Positions 26,888 to 36,145 of a DNA stretch of 64,000 nucleotides are shown one piece after another; within the stretch, counting starts at the first letter, position 1, and every line of letters begins with the position of its first letter. The translations under genes were made by a program, and so were the position numbers. The notes beneath the pieces were generated by a model. That model saw only the letters and a list, made by a program, of their open reading frames with translations, made no database searches and was not told where the DNA came from. This DNA comes from an uncultured Peptoniphilaceae bacterium (GTDB taxonomy: Bacteria; Bacillota; Clostridia; Tissierellales; Peptoniphilaceae): contig CALTTP010000004.1 of assembly GCA_943912255.1 (NCBI GenBank), positions 1 to 64,000 of the forward strand, given 5' to 3'.

Positions 26888-27856
26888 TTAATCTATTTTA
26901 TCACTATTGTAACAATACCAAATATGTCCATCTTCTTCTGATTTTTCCGGAAAATCTTTTTTACAAATCTCTGTAGCATATTTACACCTACTTCTAAATG
27001 GACAACCTGTTGAAAAATATTCAATTTCTTCAACATCCTCTACAAATCCTTCTTCGTCTAGATTTATTTTAGGAATTGATTCTAATAGATATCTGGTGTA
27101 TGGATGTTTTGAATTTTCGAATATATCACTCTTATTTCCTATTTCACAAATTTTACCTTTTAGCATTACACATATTCTATCTGCAAGATAGTTGACTACA
27201 GAAAGGTCGTGAGATATAAATATCATTGTTAGATTTAATTCCTTTTGTAAATCCCTAAGCAAATTTAAAATGCTTGCCTGCACCGACACATCAAGAGCGG
27301 ATACTGGCTCATCACATATAATAAGCTTTGGCTCTATTGCAAGGGCTCTACCTATTCCAACCCTCTGCCTTTGTCCTCCTGAAAGATTTCCGGATTTTCT
27401 ATTAAGAAGCTTTTCGTCCATATTAATGTGTTTCATAACTTCTTTTAATCTTAAATCTCTTTCCTTGCCTTTCATCTCCTTACGAAGATATAGTAGTGGC
27501 TCTTTAATTACATTTGACACTGTCATTGTAGGGTCTAGCGATAAAAATGGGTCTTGAAATATCATCTGTACATTTTGTCTTAGTTTCTTTATTGCCTTTT
27601 TATCTTTGTACTTTATGTCATTTCCCATAAAGAATATTTTTCCGCTATCAATCTCTTCAAGTCCGATTACTGCACGACCAAGAGTAGTCTTTCCACATCC
27701 AGACTCTCCAACAAGTCCTAATATTTCTCCATTGTAAATTTCCATGGAAAAGTCGTCTAATGCTTTTGTATCTTTATTGTTGTCATAACTCAAATCCACA
27801 TTTTCGATTTTTAAAATCACATCTCTATTTGTATTTAAGGCATCTAACTTTTCCAT
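26888..27856 (-). CDS. oppF: Peptide ABC importer ATPase, OppF type
   Basis: 322 residues. Walker A GESGCGKTT (about 53-61), FQDPFLSLDPTMTV, signature LSGGQRQRVGIGRA, Walker B LIICDEPVSALD and ISHDLSVV. The C-terminal tail holds the CPFRSRC...C...C cysteine set typical of OppD/OppF, which may bind an Fe-S cluster. Overlaps oppD by 32 bp. Confidence 0.93.
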   Translation of the reverse strand: MEKLDALNTNRDVILKIENVDLSYDNNKDTKALDDFSMEIYNGEILGLVGESGCGKTTLGRAVIGLEEIDSGKIFFMGNDIKYKDKKAIKKLRQNVQMIFQDPFLSLDPTMTVSNVIKEPLLYLRKEMKGKERDLRLKEVMKHINMDEKLLNRKSGNLSGGQRQRVGIGRALAIEPKLIICDEPVSALDVSVQASILNLLRDLQKELNLTMIFISHDLSVVNYLADRICVMLKGKICEIGNKSDIFENSKHPYTRYLLESIPKINLDEEGFVEDVEEIEYFSTGCPFRSRCKYATEICKKDFPEKSEEDGHIWYCYNSDKID

Positions 27857-28793
27857 CTTCCACCTCCAAAAACTCTGGTTTCAATTCATCACAAAGGCAA
27901 AATTTTTCATCACATCTGTCAGCATACTTGCAAAGTACAGGATATTCTTCTGGAACTGGTACTGACCCTCTGATAGGTTTTAAGTACTCTTTTCCAATTT
28001 CTGGTATTGAATTTAAAAGGTCAGCTGTGTAAGGGTGTTTTGGTTTTGAAAAAATATTTTTTGATAAATTCTCTTCCACTACTTCTCCACAGTACATTAT
28101 ATTTATTCTCTCTGCTATTTGTGAAAGCACCGCCAAGTCATGAGAAACGAAAATAATGGAAGTGCCGTTGTTTATATTTAAACTTTTTAATAAATTTATT
28201 ATTCTTGACTGTACTGTAACATCAAGGGCCGTTGTTGGTTCATCTGCAATGATTAACTTTGGCTCGTTTATAATTGCCATTGCTATTACAACCCTTTGAC
28301 AAAGCCCTCCTGAAAGTTGATGAGGATATTGATTATATCTCTTCTCAGGGTCGTTTATGCCAACTGAAATCATGGTGTTTATAACTTTTTCTTTGATTTC
28401 TTTTCCATTTAAATTAGAGTGAAGCTTAAGTCCTTCTCCAATTTGATGACCAACTTTCTTTAATGGATGAAGTGCCGAAACAGGCTCTTGAAATATCATG
28501 TTTATAAATTTCCCTCTGATATTTTTAAAATCTTTTTTGGTTTTAATTTCCTTTCCATCAAAGTAAATGTCTCCTGAAAAGACTTCTACTCCTGGTGGAA
28601 GGATTCCAAGGATTGCCTTACATACCATACTCTTTCCACATCCAGACTCTCCCGCCATTCCAACAACCTGTCCTTTTTCTATTGTCATGGAAAAGTCATC
28701 CACAAGTAAAATCTCTTTTTTATCCTTCCTAACTCCAATGGTTAAATGTTCCACAGTTAAAAGATTTGTTTCTTTAGATGAAGATATATCCAT
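27825..28793 (-). CDS. oppD: Peptide ABC importer ATPase, OppD type
   Basis: 322 residues. Walker A GESGCGKSM, FQEPVSALHPLKKV, signature LSGGLCQRVVIAMA (an unusual LC where most have MR or QR), Walker B LIIADEPTTALD and VSHDLAVL. Cysteine-rich C-terminal tail (CKYADRCDEKFCLCD). Starts in the last base of oppC. Confidence 0.93.
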   Translation of the reverse strand: MDISSSKETNLLTVEHLTIGVRKDKKEILLVDDFSMTIEKGQVVGMAGESGCGKSMVCKAILGILPPGVEVFSGDIYFDGKEIKTKKDFKNIRGKFINMIFQEPVSALHPLKKVGHQIGEGLKLHSNLNGKEIKEKVINTMISVGINDPEKRYNQYPHQLSGGLCQRVVIAMAIINEPKLIIADEPTTALDVTVQSRIINLLKSLNINNGTSIIFVSHDLAVLSQIAERINIMYCGEVVEENLSKNIFSKPKHPYTADLLNSIPEIGKEYLKPIRGSVPVPEEYPVLCKYADRCDEKFCLCDELKPEFLEVEDGKVRCLKYK

Positions 28794-29629
28794 TACTTAA
28801 TCTCCTTTCTATCTACGCCATAATATACACTTAACTCATCTCCAAGAAAGTTAAAACTAAGAGAAAGTAATAATATAAATACTCCCGGTGCAATAGATAT
28901 CCACGGTGCATCAAATAAAAACTGTCTTCCTTTTGAAACCATTAGACCAAGACTTGTTCGTGGAGCTTGTGCACCAAATCCCAAGAAGCTAAGGGCAGCT
29001 TCAGCAAGTATTGAAGATGGTATTCCCATTGTGTAAAGCACAAGTATGATATGTTTTATATTCGGTAAAATATGTTTAAACATCATTGCATACTTTGTTA
29101 TTCCCGATGCCCTTGCAGCGTCTATATATGGTAAGTTGATAATCTGTTTTGTCTGAGCCCTAATAATTCTTGCAGAAGATGTCCATCCAAAGATTAATAG
29201 TGCAAGTATCATTGACCCAGTCCCAGACCCCATGTTATATACAATGGCCATGGCAAGTATCATAAATGGATATGAAAGGCCGATGTCTACAATTCTCATT
29301 AAAAGAGAATCCAAAAATTTATTAGAAGACCCTGCAAGCATCCCTATAAAAGATCCTATAATAATGTTTATAGTTGTGGGTACAAAACCTATAAACAATG
29401 ACATTCTAAGTCCATATATAATTCTTGAAAAAATATCACGACTTAGTTCGTCGGTTCCCAAAAGATATTCTTTAGATGGTGGAGATAGTGGAGCTGAAAA
29501 ACTTGTTTCATCCACCTGGAATGGAGCTATTAGTGGTGCAAAAATTGCCATAATTATAAATATTACAATTATAATCATGGAAATTATTAAAATCGGTCTC
29601 TTCTTTGCAAATTTTAAAAAGTTTTTCAT
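28793..29629 (-). CDS. oppC: Peptide ABC importer permease, OppC type
   Basis: 278 residues, six predicted helices. Segment LLGTDELSRDIFSRIIYGLRMSL (split at about 55-78) and coupling loop DAARASGITKYAMMFKHILP (about 176-195) are typical of OppC/DppC. Starts 2 bp after the oppB stop. Confidence 0.93.
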   Translation of the reverse strand: MKNFLKFAKKRPILIISMIIIVIFIIMAIFAPLIAPFQVDETSFSAPLSPPSKEYLLGTDELSRDIFSRIIYGLRMSLFIGFVPTTINIIIGSFIGMLAGSSNKFLDSLLMRIVDIGLSYPFMILAMAIVYNMGSGTGSMILALLIFGWTSSARIIRAQTKQIINLPYIDAARASGITKYAMMFKHILPNIKHIILVLYTMGIPSSILAEAALSFLGFGAQAPRTSLGLMVSKGRQFLFDAPWISIAPGVFILLLSLSFNFLGDELSVYYGVDRKEIK

Positions 29630-29630
29630 A

Positions 29631-30551
29631 TTATTCCACCCTTATCCTTGGATCTATAATCGAATATAAAATATCTGAAATGAAATTTCCAAATATTATT
29701 ACAGAGGTTGCAAGAAGTATTGTTCCTTGAAGTAGAGGCAGGTCTCTATTTGTTAAAGCTGAAATGGATAGAGTTCCAAGTCCTGGTATTCCAAAGATCG
29801 TCTCTGTAATCATTGCACCACCGAGTAGTGAAGTGAATTGTAAAATCATTATGGTTACAATTGGTAACATACTAGATTTCAAGGCATGTTTTAATATTAT
29901 TTGGAATTTAGAAAGTCCTTTCACCTTTGCCGTATCTATATATCCTTCTGCTAAGGTATGATTGATGTTGGTTTTTAATACTCTAGTTATTTCTCCTGAG
30001 AAACTCCACCCAAGTACAATAGATGGAAGTATCAACTCTTTTAAAGTTCCAAATCCAGAAATAGGAACAAGCTTAAGTTTATATGCAAAAATATATTGGA
30101 GTAATATGGCTATCCAAAATGAAGGCATGGATATTCCAAGTATTGAATTGAACATAAAAATTCTATCCACAATTGTACCTTGATACATCGCCGCAATTAT
30201 TCCAAATAATATCCCAAATCCCCAGGATATTATCATTGCTGCAATTGAAAGTTTTAATGTGTTAGGAAAAGCTCTCTTAATAATTTCCACCACTGATTGA
30301 TTCATTATAATGGATTTTCCCTAATCCCCTTTGAACAATCTGGCTATGTAACTAAAAAATCTTTCCATTACTGGCTTATCTAGTTCAAGCTCCGATGTCA
30401 CTCTCTCATAAACTGCAGAATTTGTTTTTTCTCCAATCAATGCCGTTGCTGCATTACCTGGAATAATATTCATTAGTATAAACGTTATAAATATCACTCC
30501 GAAAAATATTAAAATCGATTGACCAAGGCGTTTTAAAATAAATTTTTTCAT
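29631..30551 (-). pseudogene. oppB: Peptide ABC importer permease OppB, interrupted by in-frame TAG
   Basis: Read through a TAG at 30321-30323, the frame gives a normal ~306-residue OppB: N-terminal MKKFILKRLGQSILIFFGV, IIPGNAA, then GD-stop-GKSII where homologs have GDLG or GDFG, five further helices, and the coupling loop DTAKVKGLSKFQIILKHAL. The TAG could arise from TTG (Leu) by one change. Unless the stop is read through or is an error, the importer lacks a full OppB; the second part (from ATG 30305) has lost helix 1. The start at 30551 (GAGG RBS) is preferred over an in-frame ATG at 30578. Confidence 0.82.
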
Positions 30552-30586
30552 ATCATCCTCATTATCTTTCATATCCACATGAAAAA

Positions 30587-30614
30587 CCCCTCCATCCTAA
30601 AATGGATTTCGGGG
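30587..30614. terminator. Hairpin between oppA and oppB
   Basis: CCCC-GAAA-TCCAT and ATGGA-GGGG form an interrupted stem, followed by a T5 tract on the minus strand. A leaky terminator here would give more binding protein than permease. Confidence 0.65.
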
Positions 30615-30630
30615 TATTCATATCAGTTTT

Positions 30631-32274
30631 TTATTCGTCTACAATTTCAACTCCATAAGTAGCTCCTGCTACCCAACCTTGCCATGAAAGGTTAAGGTTT
30701 TTAACTCTTGGACTAGTTATAAAGTGTCTTACTTTTGAAGCAATTGGGAAGTAAAGTGCTTTTTCTTTCACTATAACTTCATCTAATTCGTTAAGCGCTG
30801 CTATTCTTTCTTTTGCATCAGTAATAGCTCTTGCTTCATTTATCTTCTTAGTAAGTTCTGGGTCGTTAATATTGGATCCATCAGACTTGCTGTCTTCGTC
30901 TGTAAATTGTGCATAGAAATCATCTGGATCTGCCACGTCAGCTGTTGTAGGACCAATTGTCATAGAGTAGCCTTCGCCACTAAATACAGTATCCCAATAG
31001 CTAGTCATATCCATGTTTTTGATTTCAGCGTCAATTCCAACTTCTTTTAACATCTTTTGAAGCATTTCGTTCATTGGATGAGTATAGTCTGAATCTCCAT
31101 TTTGAAGAATTACGAATGGATGGCTCTTGTCGATGTTTGCCTTTTCAATTAAAGCCTTTGCTTCTTCAGGATTGTATTCAATTGCAGGTAAATCTTCTTT
31201 ATAACCTGGCATTCCTGGAGGAACTACACCATTTAATAATATACCTTCTCCATCGTAGAAAGTTTTGTTGAAAGTTTCTCTGTCAATTGCTTTGCTTATT
31301 GCTTGACGAACTTCAACCTTTGCCATGTTAGGATCTTTTTGATTAAATATCATATAGTCCATACTTGGAGCTAAGAAATCAATAATATTATCTTTATGTT
31401 TATCATCTTCTTTGTACTTTTCATAACTTGTCTTGTCAAGACTCATAAAGTCGATTTCGCCATTTTCAAACATCATTCTTTCTGTAGCTTTATCAATGTT
31501 CATAAGATATCTAACTCCATCAACCTTTGCAGGTTCTTTAAAGTAATCGTCATTTCTCACTAGGTTGATTTCTTTATCTTGAGTCCAGTCTTTGAACTTC
31601 ATGTATCCTGTACCAACAGTGTATTCAGGATCAAAACCAAACTTATCCTTTCCTTCTTCAACAGCTTTTCTGTTAAATATAGATGCCGGTGCTCCTGAAA
31701 GTCCTGCAAGGAATGGACCAGATGGTTGTTCTAGTGTAAGTTCAACAGTGTAATCATCAATTACCTTAACACCTTCTACACTGTCAGCTTTACCATCAAG
31801 TTTGTCTTTTGCTCCCTTGATGTTTTCAAAAACAGAGCTGTTTACAGTTGCTTCTTTAGGATCCATCATTTTTTCAATTGTGAAAAGCACATCGTCTGCC
31901 TTAAGTTCTTCACCATTGTGGAACTTAACGCCTTTGTTAAGATGGAAAGTGTAAACTAATCCGTCATCAGAAATTTCCCAGCTTTCTGCAAGACTTGGTA
32001 CAATTTCTGGTTTGCCATCGGAACCTACTTCTGTTTCAACTAATCTATTATAGATTTGAATTGGAATAAAGTAGTCTGCATTAGTCTTTTGAATGTCTAA
32101 TGTCTTTGGGTTTTGGAAAAGAGTAAGTGTAAATATCTTGTCACCCTTTTCTTCAGTTTGCGTTTGAGCCGAAGCTCCAGATGCATCTGTTGATGTGTTA
32201 TTTCCAGTTTTAGGGCTACAAGCCGTGAAAAGGAAGGCTGTTATCAACAGAATTGATAGTAATTTTTTCTTCAT
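30631..32274 (-). CDS. oppA: Peptide-binding lipoprotein, OppA type (SBP_bac_5)
   Basis: 547 residues. Lipoprotein signal with lipobox FTAC (about 16-19), followed by a Ser/Thr/Gln linker. The mature part shows family-5 features: LVETEVGSDGKPEIVPSLAESWEISDDGLVYTFHL, then KFHNGEELKADDVLFTIEKM and VRQAISKAIDRETF. Binds peptides outside the cell for the Opp importer. First gene of oppA-B-C-D-F. Confidence 0.93.
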   Translation of the reverse strand: MKKKLLSILLITAFLFTACSPKTGNNTSTDASGASAQTQTEEKGDKIFTLTLFQNPKTLDIQKTNADYFIPIQIYNRLVETEVGSDGKPEIVPSLAESWEISDDGLVYTFHLNKGVKFHNGEELKADDVLFTIEKMMDPKEATVNSSVFENIKGAKDKLDGKADSVEGVKVIDDYTVELTLEQPSGPFLAGLSGAPASIFNRKAVEEGKDKFGFDPEYTVGTGYMKFKDWTQDKEINLVRNDDYFKEPAKVDGVRYLMNIDKATERMMFENGEIDFMSLDKTSYEKYKEDDKHKDNIIDFLAPSMDYMIFNQKDPNMAKVEVRQAISKAIDRETFNKTFYDGEGILLNGVVPPGMPGYKEDLPAIEYNPEEAKALIEKANIDKSHPFVILQNGDSDYTHPMNEMLQKMLKEVGIDAEIKNMDMTSYWDTVFSGEGYSMTIGPTTADVADPDDFYAQFTDEDSKSDGSNINDPELTKKINEARAITDAKERIAALNELDEVIVKEKALYFPIASKVRHFITSPRVKNLNLSWQGWVAGATYGVEIVDE

Positions 32275-32298
32275 ATATACCTCCTATTACAAAATAAA

Positions 32299-32342
32299 AT
32301 AAAGCAAAGTCATATAAGATTTTAAATCTAATTTTGCTTTAT
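32299..32342. promoter_or_regulatory. Stem-loop in oppA leader
   Basis: ATAAAGCAAA / TTTGCTTTAT ten-base arms, with an inner AGATTTAAAATCT hairpin, and a T-rich stretch on the minus strand just before the oppA RBS. Possible attenuator or operator. Confidence 0.45.
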
Positions 32343-32528
32343 TAATATCTTCCATATTATATCATATGAAGTGAGCTTAGTGTTAATTTTAACATGTGCT
32401 TTTGTATCATTAAATTGAGTTGTGTTTCTTTTGTCTCTAAATGTTAAAATTTATTTTCCATTACACCACGCCAAACCAATTCACAAATCTATCCACTCTC
32501 ATGTTATACTTACCTTAGGAGGTAATTA

Positions 32529-33179
32529 ATGAAAAAAACTGCGATTTTTGACATGGATGGAACCATAATCGACTCGATGCCAAAATGGGGTACGGTTATT
32601 GAAGACTATTTTAACGGCCTTGGTATTGTCTTTACTGACGATTACAAGAAGTCATTAATTGGACTATCCATGCATAATATAATAAATAATATTAAAACTG
32701 ACTTTGGGCTTAGTGAAGACCCGAATAAGTCTTACCATAATATCTTAGGGCTTATGCTTCATGGATATATAAATGAGTTTGAATTAAAGCCAGGTGTGAT
32801 TGACTGTTTGGAAAATTTAAAGACGGATGGAATCAAGATGGCGGTTGCAACTGCAACTCCAGAACATATTGCTGCGGAAGCTCTTAAAGCCATGGATTTA
32901 ATTAAATATTTTGAATTTGTTCAAACCTGTGACAACATAAATCATTACAAAAATGATCCTCTATATTGGAAAAAAGCGGCTTTAAAGCTTGATTGTGATA
33001 TGCCTAATACGGTTGTATTTGAAGATGCGCTATACTGCATCAAAACCGTTAGCAATCTAAATGGAAATATTATTGCAATATCCGACGAGGCTTCTTTTCA
33101 TGATGAGGAGATTATAAAGTCTTTGGCAAATCAATTTATAAAAAGTTATGACGAGTTAGATTACGATATTTTTAAATAG
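32529..33179 (+). CDS. HAD-superfamily hydrolase, beta-phosphoglucomutase/phosphatase-like
   Basis: 216 residues. Motif I IFDMDGTIIDS (about 6-16), helical cap, motif II VATATPEH (about 107-114), Lys near KNDPLYWKKAALKL, and motif IV VFEDALYCIKTV (about 160-171). This order is typical of the subclass IA HADs that act on sugar phosphates. Start of a run with the CCA-adding enzyme and the PAS-AAA+ regulator. RBS AGGAGG. Confidence 0.88.
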   Translation: MKKTAIFDMDGTIIDSMPKWGTVIEDYFNGLGIVFTDDYKKSLIGLSMHNIINNIKTDFGLSEDPNKSYHNILGLMLHGYINEFELKPGVIDCLENLKTDGIKMAVATATPEHIAAEALKAMDLIKYFEFVQTCDNINHYKNDPLYWKKAALKLDCDMPNTVVFEDALYCIKTVSNLNGNIIAISDEASFHDEEIIKSLANQFIKSYDELDYDIFK

Positions 33180-33190
33180 GATGTGGTCTT

Positions 33191-34537
33191 ATGAACTTAC
33201 CTAAAGAGGTAATTTATATATTAGAACGATTTAAAGAATATGGTTTTTCCGCTTATCCTGTAGGAGGCTGTGTTAGGGACAGTCTCCTTGGAAAAACTCC
33301 CGGTGATTTTGATATTACCACCGATGCAACTCCTAGTGAAACTTTGGAGGTTTTTAAGGAGCAAAAAACAATTCGCCTTGGTGAAAAGTTTGGAACCATA
33401 GGCGTTCTTTTAAATGAAAATATATATGAGATTACAACCATGAGGTATGACCACGACTATATTGATAGTAGGCACCCTTCTGCTGTAAGTTTTACAAAGG
33501 ATCTTGTTGAAGATTTGAAACGAAGGGACTTTACAATTAACGCCATGGCATATGACTTTTTTAATGATGAGTTAATTGACTCCTTTGATGGAAAGCTTGA
33601 CCTTGAGAAAGGTATCATTAGAGCTGTTGGCGAGCCTTCGAAGAGATTTGAAGAAGACGCCCTTAGAATTATGCGTGCCTTTAGGTTTGCTGGACGATTT
33701 AATTATGTAGTTGAAGAAAAAACGCTTTCAAGTCTTTGCAAAAGCGTTCCTCTTTTAGAAGAGATTGCCATGGAACGTATCAGAGAGGAACTTAATAAGA
33801 TTCTTCTTGAATCGGACTTTGAAAATCTTCGTATGTTATATAACTGTGGTGTGCTTAAGGTGTTATTTCCAGAAATTGACGTCATGTTTAAGACCACTCA
33901 AAACAACAGCTTTCATGTTTATAATGTAGGGGATCACAGCTTAATGGCGGTGACGAAAATAAAGGATGATGTAAGGCTAAAGTATGTGGCTCTTCTTCAC
34001 GACCTTGGTAAGGTTCCTGCAAAGACTACTGGAGAGGATGGAACAGACCACTTTTATTTTCACAGCAATTACTCTGTTGAACTTGCCCGTGATGTTTTAA
34101 ACCGTCTAAAGTTTTCAAATGAAGACAAAAACCATATTCTTAAGATAATAAAATTTCATGACACTGTGCTAAACACAAAGCTTAGGTCCATTATGAAGTT
34201 TGTTGTTGACAGAGGTTTTAGCTATGACGACTTTTTAGATTTACTTGAAATGGAAAAGGCTGACATATCATCACAAAATCCATATTACATTGACCGTTTG
34301 GAAAATCTAGAAAAGGTAGAGGAAGCCTATAGAAAGGTCTACGAGGGGCCAACAAAACTTTCTGACCTTGCTGTAAATGGCAGTGACATGATTGAAATTG
34401 GTTATAAGGGCGAATTTATAAAAAAAGTTTTACAGTATCTATTAAAACAGGTTATTGCAGAGCCTAAGATTAATAAAAGAGAAAAGCTAATTAGAATTGC
34501 AGAAAAGGTACATGATGATATTTGTAGAGGTGAATGA
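33191..34537 (+). CDS. cca: CCA-adding tRNA nucleotidyltransferase
   Basis: 448 residues. The nucleotidyltransferase motif GGCVRDSLLGKTPGDFDI (about 22-39) with the DxD pair, then RRDFTINAMAY and EEDALRIMRAFRFAGRF are class II signatures; the HD domain (LLHDLGKVPAK, about 268-278, and FHSNYSVEL) follows as in Gram-positive enzymes. Adds or repairs the 3' CCA of tRNA. Overlaps the start of the downstream regulator by 4 bp. Confidence 0.93.
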   Translation: MNLPKEVIYILERFKEYGFSAYPVGGCVRDSLLGKTPGDFDITTDATPSETLEVFKEQKTIRLGEKFGTIGVLLNENIYEITTMRYDHDYIDSRHPSAVSFTKDLVEDLKRRDFTINAMAYDFFNDELIDSFDGKLDLEKGIIRAVGEPSKRFEEDALRIMRAFRFAGRFNYVVEEKTLSSLCKSVPLLEEIAMERIREELNKILLESDFENLRMLYNCGVLKVLFPEIDVMFKTTQNNSFHVYNVGDHSLMAVTKIKDDVRLKYVALLHDLGKVPAKTTGEDGTDHFYFHSNYSVELARDVLNRLKFSNEDKNHILKIIKFHDTVLNTKLRSIMKFVVDRGFSYDDFLDLLEMEKADISSQNPYYIDRLENLEKVEEAYRKVYEGPTKLSDLAVNGSDMIEIGYKGEFIKKVLQYLLKQVIAEPKINKREKLIRIAEKVHDDICRGE

Positions 34538-35883
34538 TTGTGACTAAAAACATTATAAATAAGAATTTTTTAAGCAAAGTTCTGGACAATTCCAATCAGG
34601 GCATACATATAGTTGATCCTTCTGGGACAACTATATATTATAATAAATTAGCTGAAGAGATTGACGGCATTTCAAAGGAAGAAATTTTAGGCAAAAACAT
34701 GAAGGACCTTGTAAAGACGGGACTTTTTTCAACGTCCGTCGCTCTAGATGTAATTGAATCGGGCAAGCAAAAAGAGGTTGTGCAACATATAAATGACAAG
34801 ATTGTTATTGCTACAGGCGTTCCCATTATGAATGGCAAGGAATTGGAAGCTGTGGTGGTATTTGTTAAAAATTCAAAACTTCTCCATGATATGACACTAC
34901 AACTTAAGGATTTGCTTATTGAAAATAACTCCATGGCAGAAAATCTTTCTAAATATAATTCGAAGTATTTAAAGGAAGGAATTATAATTTCAAATTCCAA
35001 AGCCATGAAGAGGATAATGAAAGTTGCAAATAGAGTTGCTAAGTTGGAAACGCCAATATTTTTGCTTGGCGAACCGGGATGTGGAAAGACCATGTTTGCA
35101 AAATACATTCACGACAACTCCCTTAGAAGTGACAAGCCCTTTATCAAGGTAGACTGCTCTGCAATTCCAAAGTCAATTATCGAAACGGAAATGTTTGATG
35201 ACAAAAACAGTTACAATGGTTCCCTTTTAAAGCAAGCAGAGGGTGGAACTCTATTTATTGACGAGATTGCAGATATGCCACTGCCATGTCAGCAAAGACT
35301 GGTGTATGAATTAAATAGGATTAAGGACACTGTACCTTCTGAAGGAAGTAGCCCAAGCACTAGGATAATTGCGGCGTCAAATGAAAACATCAGCAAAAAC
35401 ATTTCTGATGGAAAGTTTAGAATAGATTTGTACTATCTACTAAACATCATCCCAATAAAAATTCCCCCACTTAGGGATAGAGGTGAAGATGTTATTCCAC
35501 TTATCAATCTGTTTTTAAACAAGTACAATGAATTTTACAACGAGGACAAATCAATTTCTCCAAATTGTAAAAAGTTTTTAATCAATTACAGTTGGCCCGG
35601 AAATGTGCGTGAGCTGGAAAATATAATTGAAAGGCTTGTTGTCACCAGCGACACCGATGTAATTGACGTGGATCATGTGGAAGAATTTATAAATAATTTC
35701 TACACTAAGATTGATGACGGCAAAACCTTTAAAGAAAAAGTTGAGAGCTATGAGAAGAAACTTATTCTTGAATATAGCAAGCAGGTGTCTTCAATTAAAG
35801 AACTTTCAATATTGGCGGGGATAAATGAATCCACCCTTCGAAAGAAGATTGAAAGATTTAATTTAAATATTACATTTTCGTAA
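34534..35883 (+). CDS. PAS-AAA+ transcriptional regulator without recognisable GAFTGA loop
   Basis: 449 residues. N-terminal PAS domain (about 12-115: IHIVDPSGTTIYYNKLAEEIDG is its core, split at the turn), AAA+ domain (about 150-390) with Walker A GEPGCGKT and Walker B TLFIDEIADMP, and a C-terminal FIS-type HTH (SSIKELSILAGINESTLRKK, about 425-444). Where sigma-54 activators have GAFTGA before the EQAxGGTLF segment, this protein reads DDKNSYNGSLLKQAEGG. It may therefore not activate sigma-54 RNA polymerase, as in TyrR. It lies directly before the guanidino-acid hydrolase operon and is its likely regulator. Confidence 0.88.
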   Translation: MIVTKNIINKNFLSKVLDNSNQGIHIVDPSGTTIYYNKLAEEIDGISKEEILGKNMKDLVKTGLFSTSVALDVIESGKQKEVVQHINDKIVIATGVPIMNGKELEAVVVFVKNSKLLHDMTLQLKDLLIENNSMAENLSKYNSKYLKEGIIISNSKAMKRIMKVANRVAKLETPIFLLGEPGCGKTMFAKYIHDNSLRSDKPFIKVDCSAIPKSIIETEMFDDKNSYNGSLLKQAEGGTLFIDEIADMPLPCQQRLVYELNRIKDTVPSEGSSPSTRIIAASNENISKNISDGKFRIDLYYLLNIIPIKIPPLRDRGEDVIPLINLFLNKYNEFYNEDKSISPNCKKFLINYSWPGNVRELENIIERLVVTSDTDVIDVDHVEEFINNFYTKIDDGKTFKEKVESYEKKLILEYSKQVSSIKELSILAGINESTLRKKIERFNLNITFS

Positions 35884-35891
35884 CATATCTT

Positions 35892-35991
35892 TTCGGAAAA
35901 TTTTCCAAACATTCGGAATTTTTTCCGAAAATTTTTTTATTCATATTTCCCATTCTTTGACATATTTTTCTGGTTTTGGAATTTTTTCCAA
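35892..35991. promoter_or_regulatory. Three phased palindromes upstream of agmatinase-family gene
   Basis: TTCGGAAAATTTTCCAA (35892-35908), TTCGGAATTTTTTCCGAA (35912-35929) and TTGGAATTTTTTCCAA (35976-35991). Centres are about 20.5 and 63 bp apart, close to 2 and 6 helical turns, so all would face the same side of DNA. Candidate operators for the neighbouring regulator. The second, followed by T7, could also end the regulator transcript. Confidence 0.55.
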
Positions 35992-36145
35992 TTTCAGTTC
36001 TTTTGGAGAGAATGTTTTCCTTTGTTTTCGACCTCCTATTCCACTTTTAAAACTTGCATTTGCAACCACTAGGCCATATACTTTGTTTGTAAATCATTTC
36101 TTGCAAGGAAAACAATTTTTAAATTTTATAAAGGGGTAATGAAAA

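Noticed and set aside
35884..36145. Sigma-54 (-24/-12) promoter before the guanidino hydrolase
   Set aside because: Best candidate (AGGCCA-N5-TTTGT near 36071) lacks the GC of the -12 element and the TGG of the -24 element.
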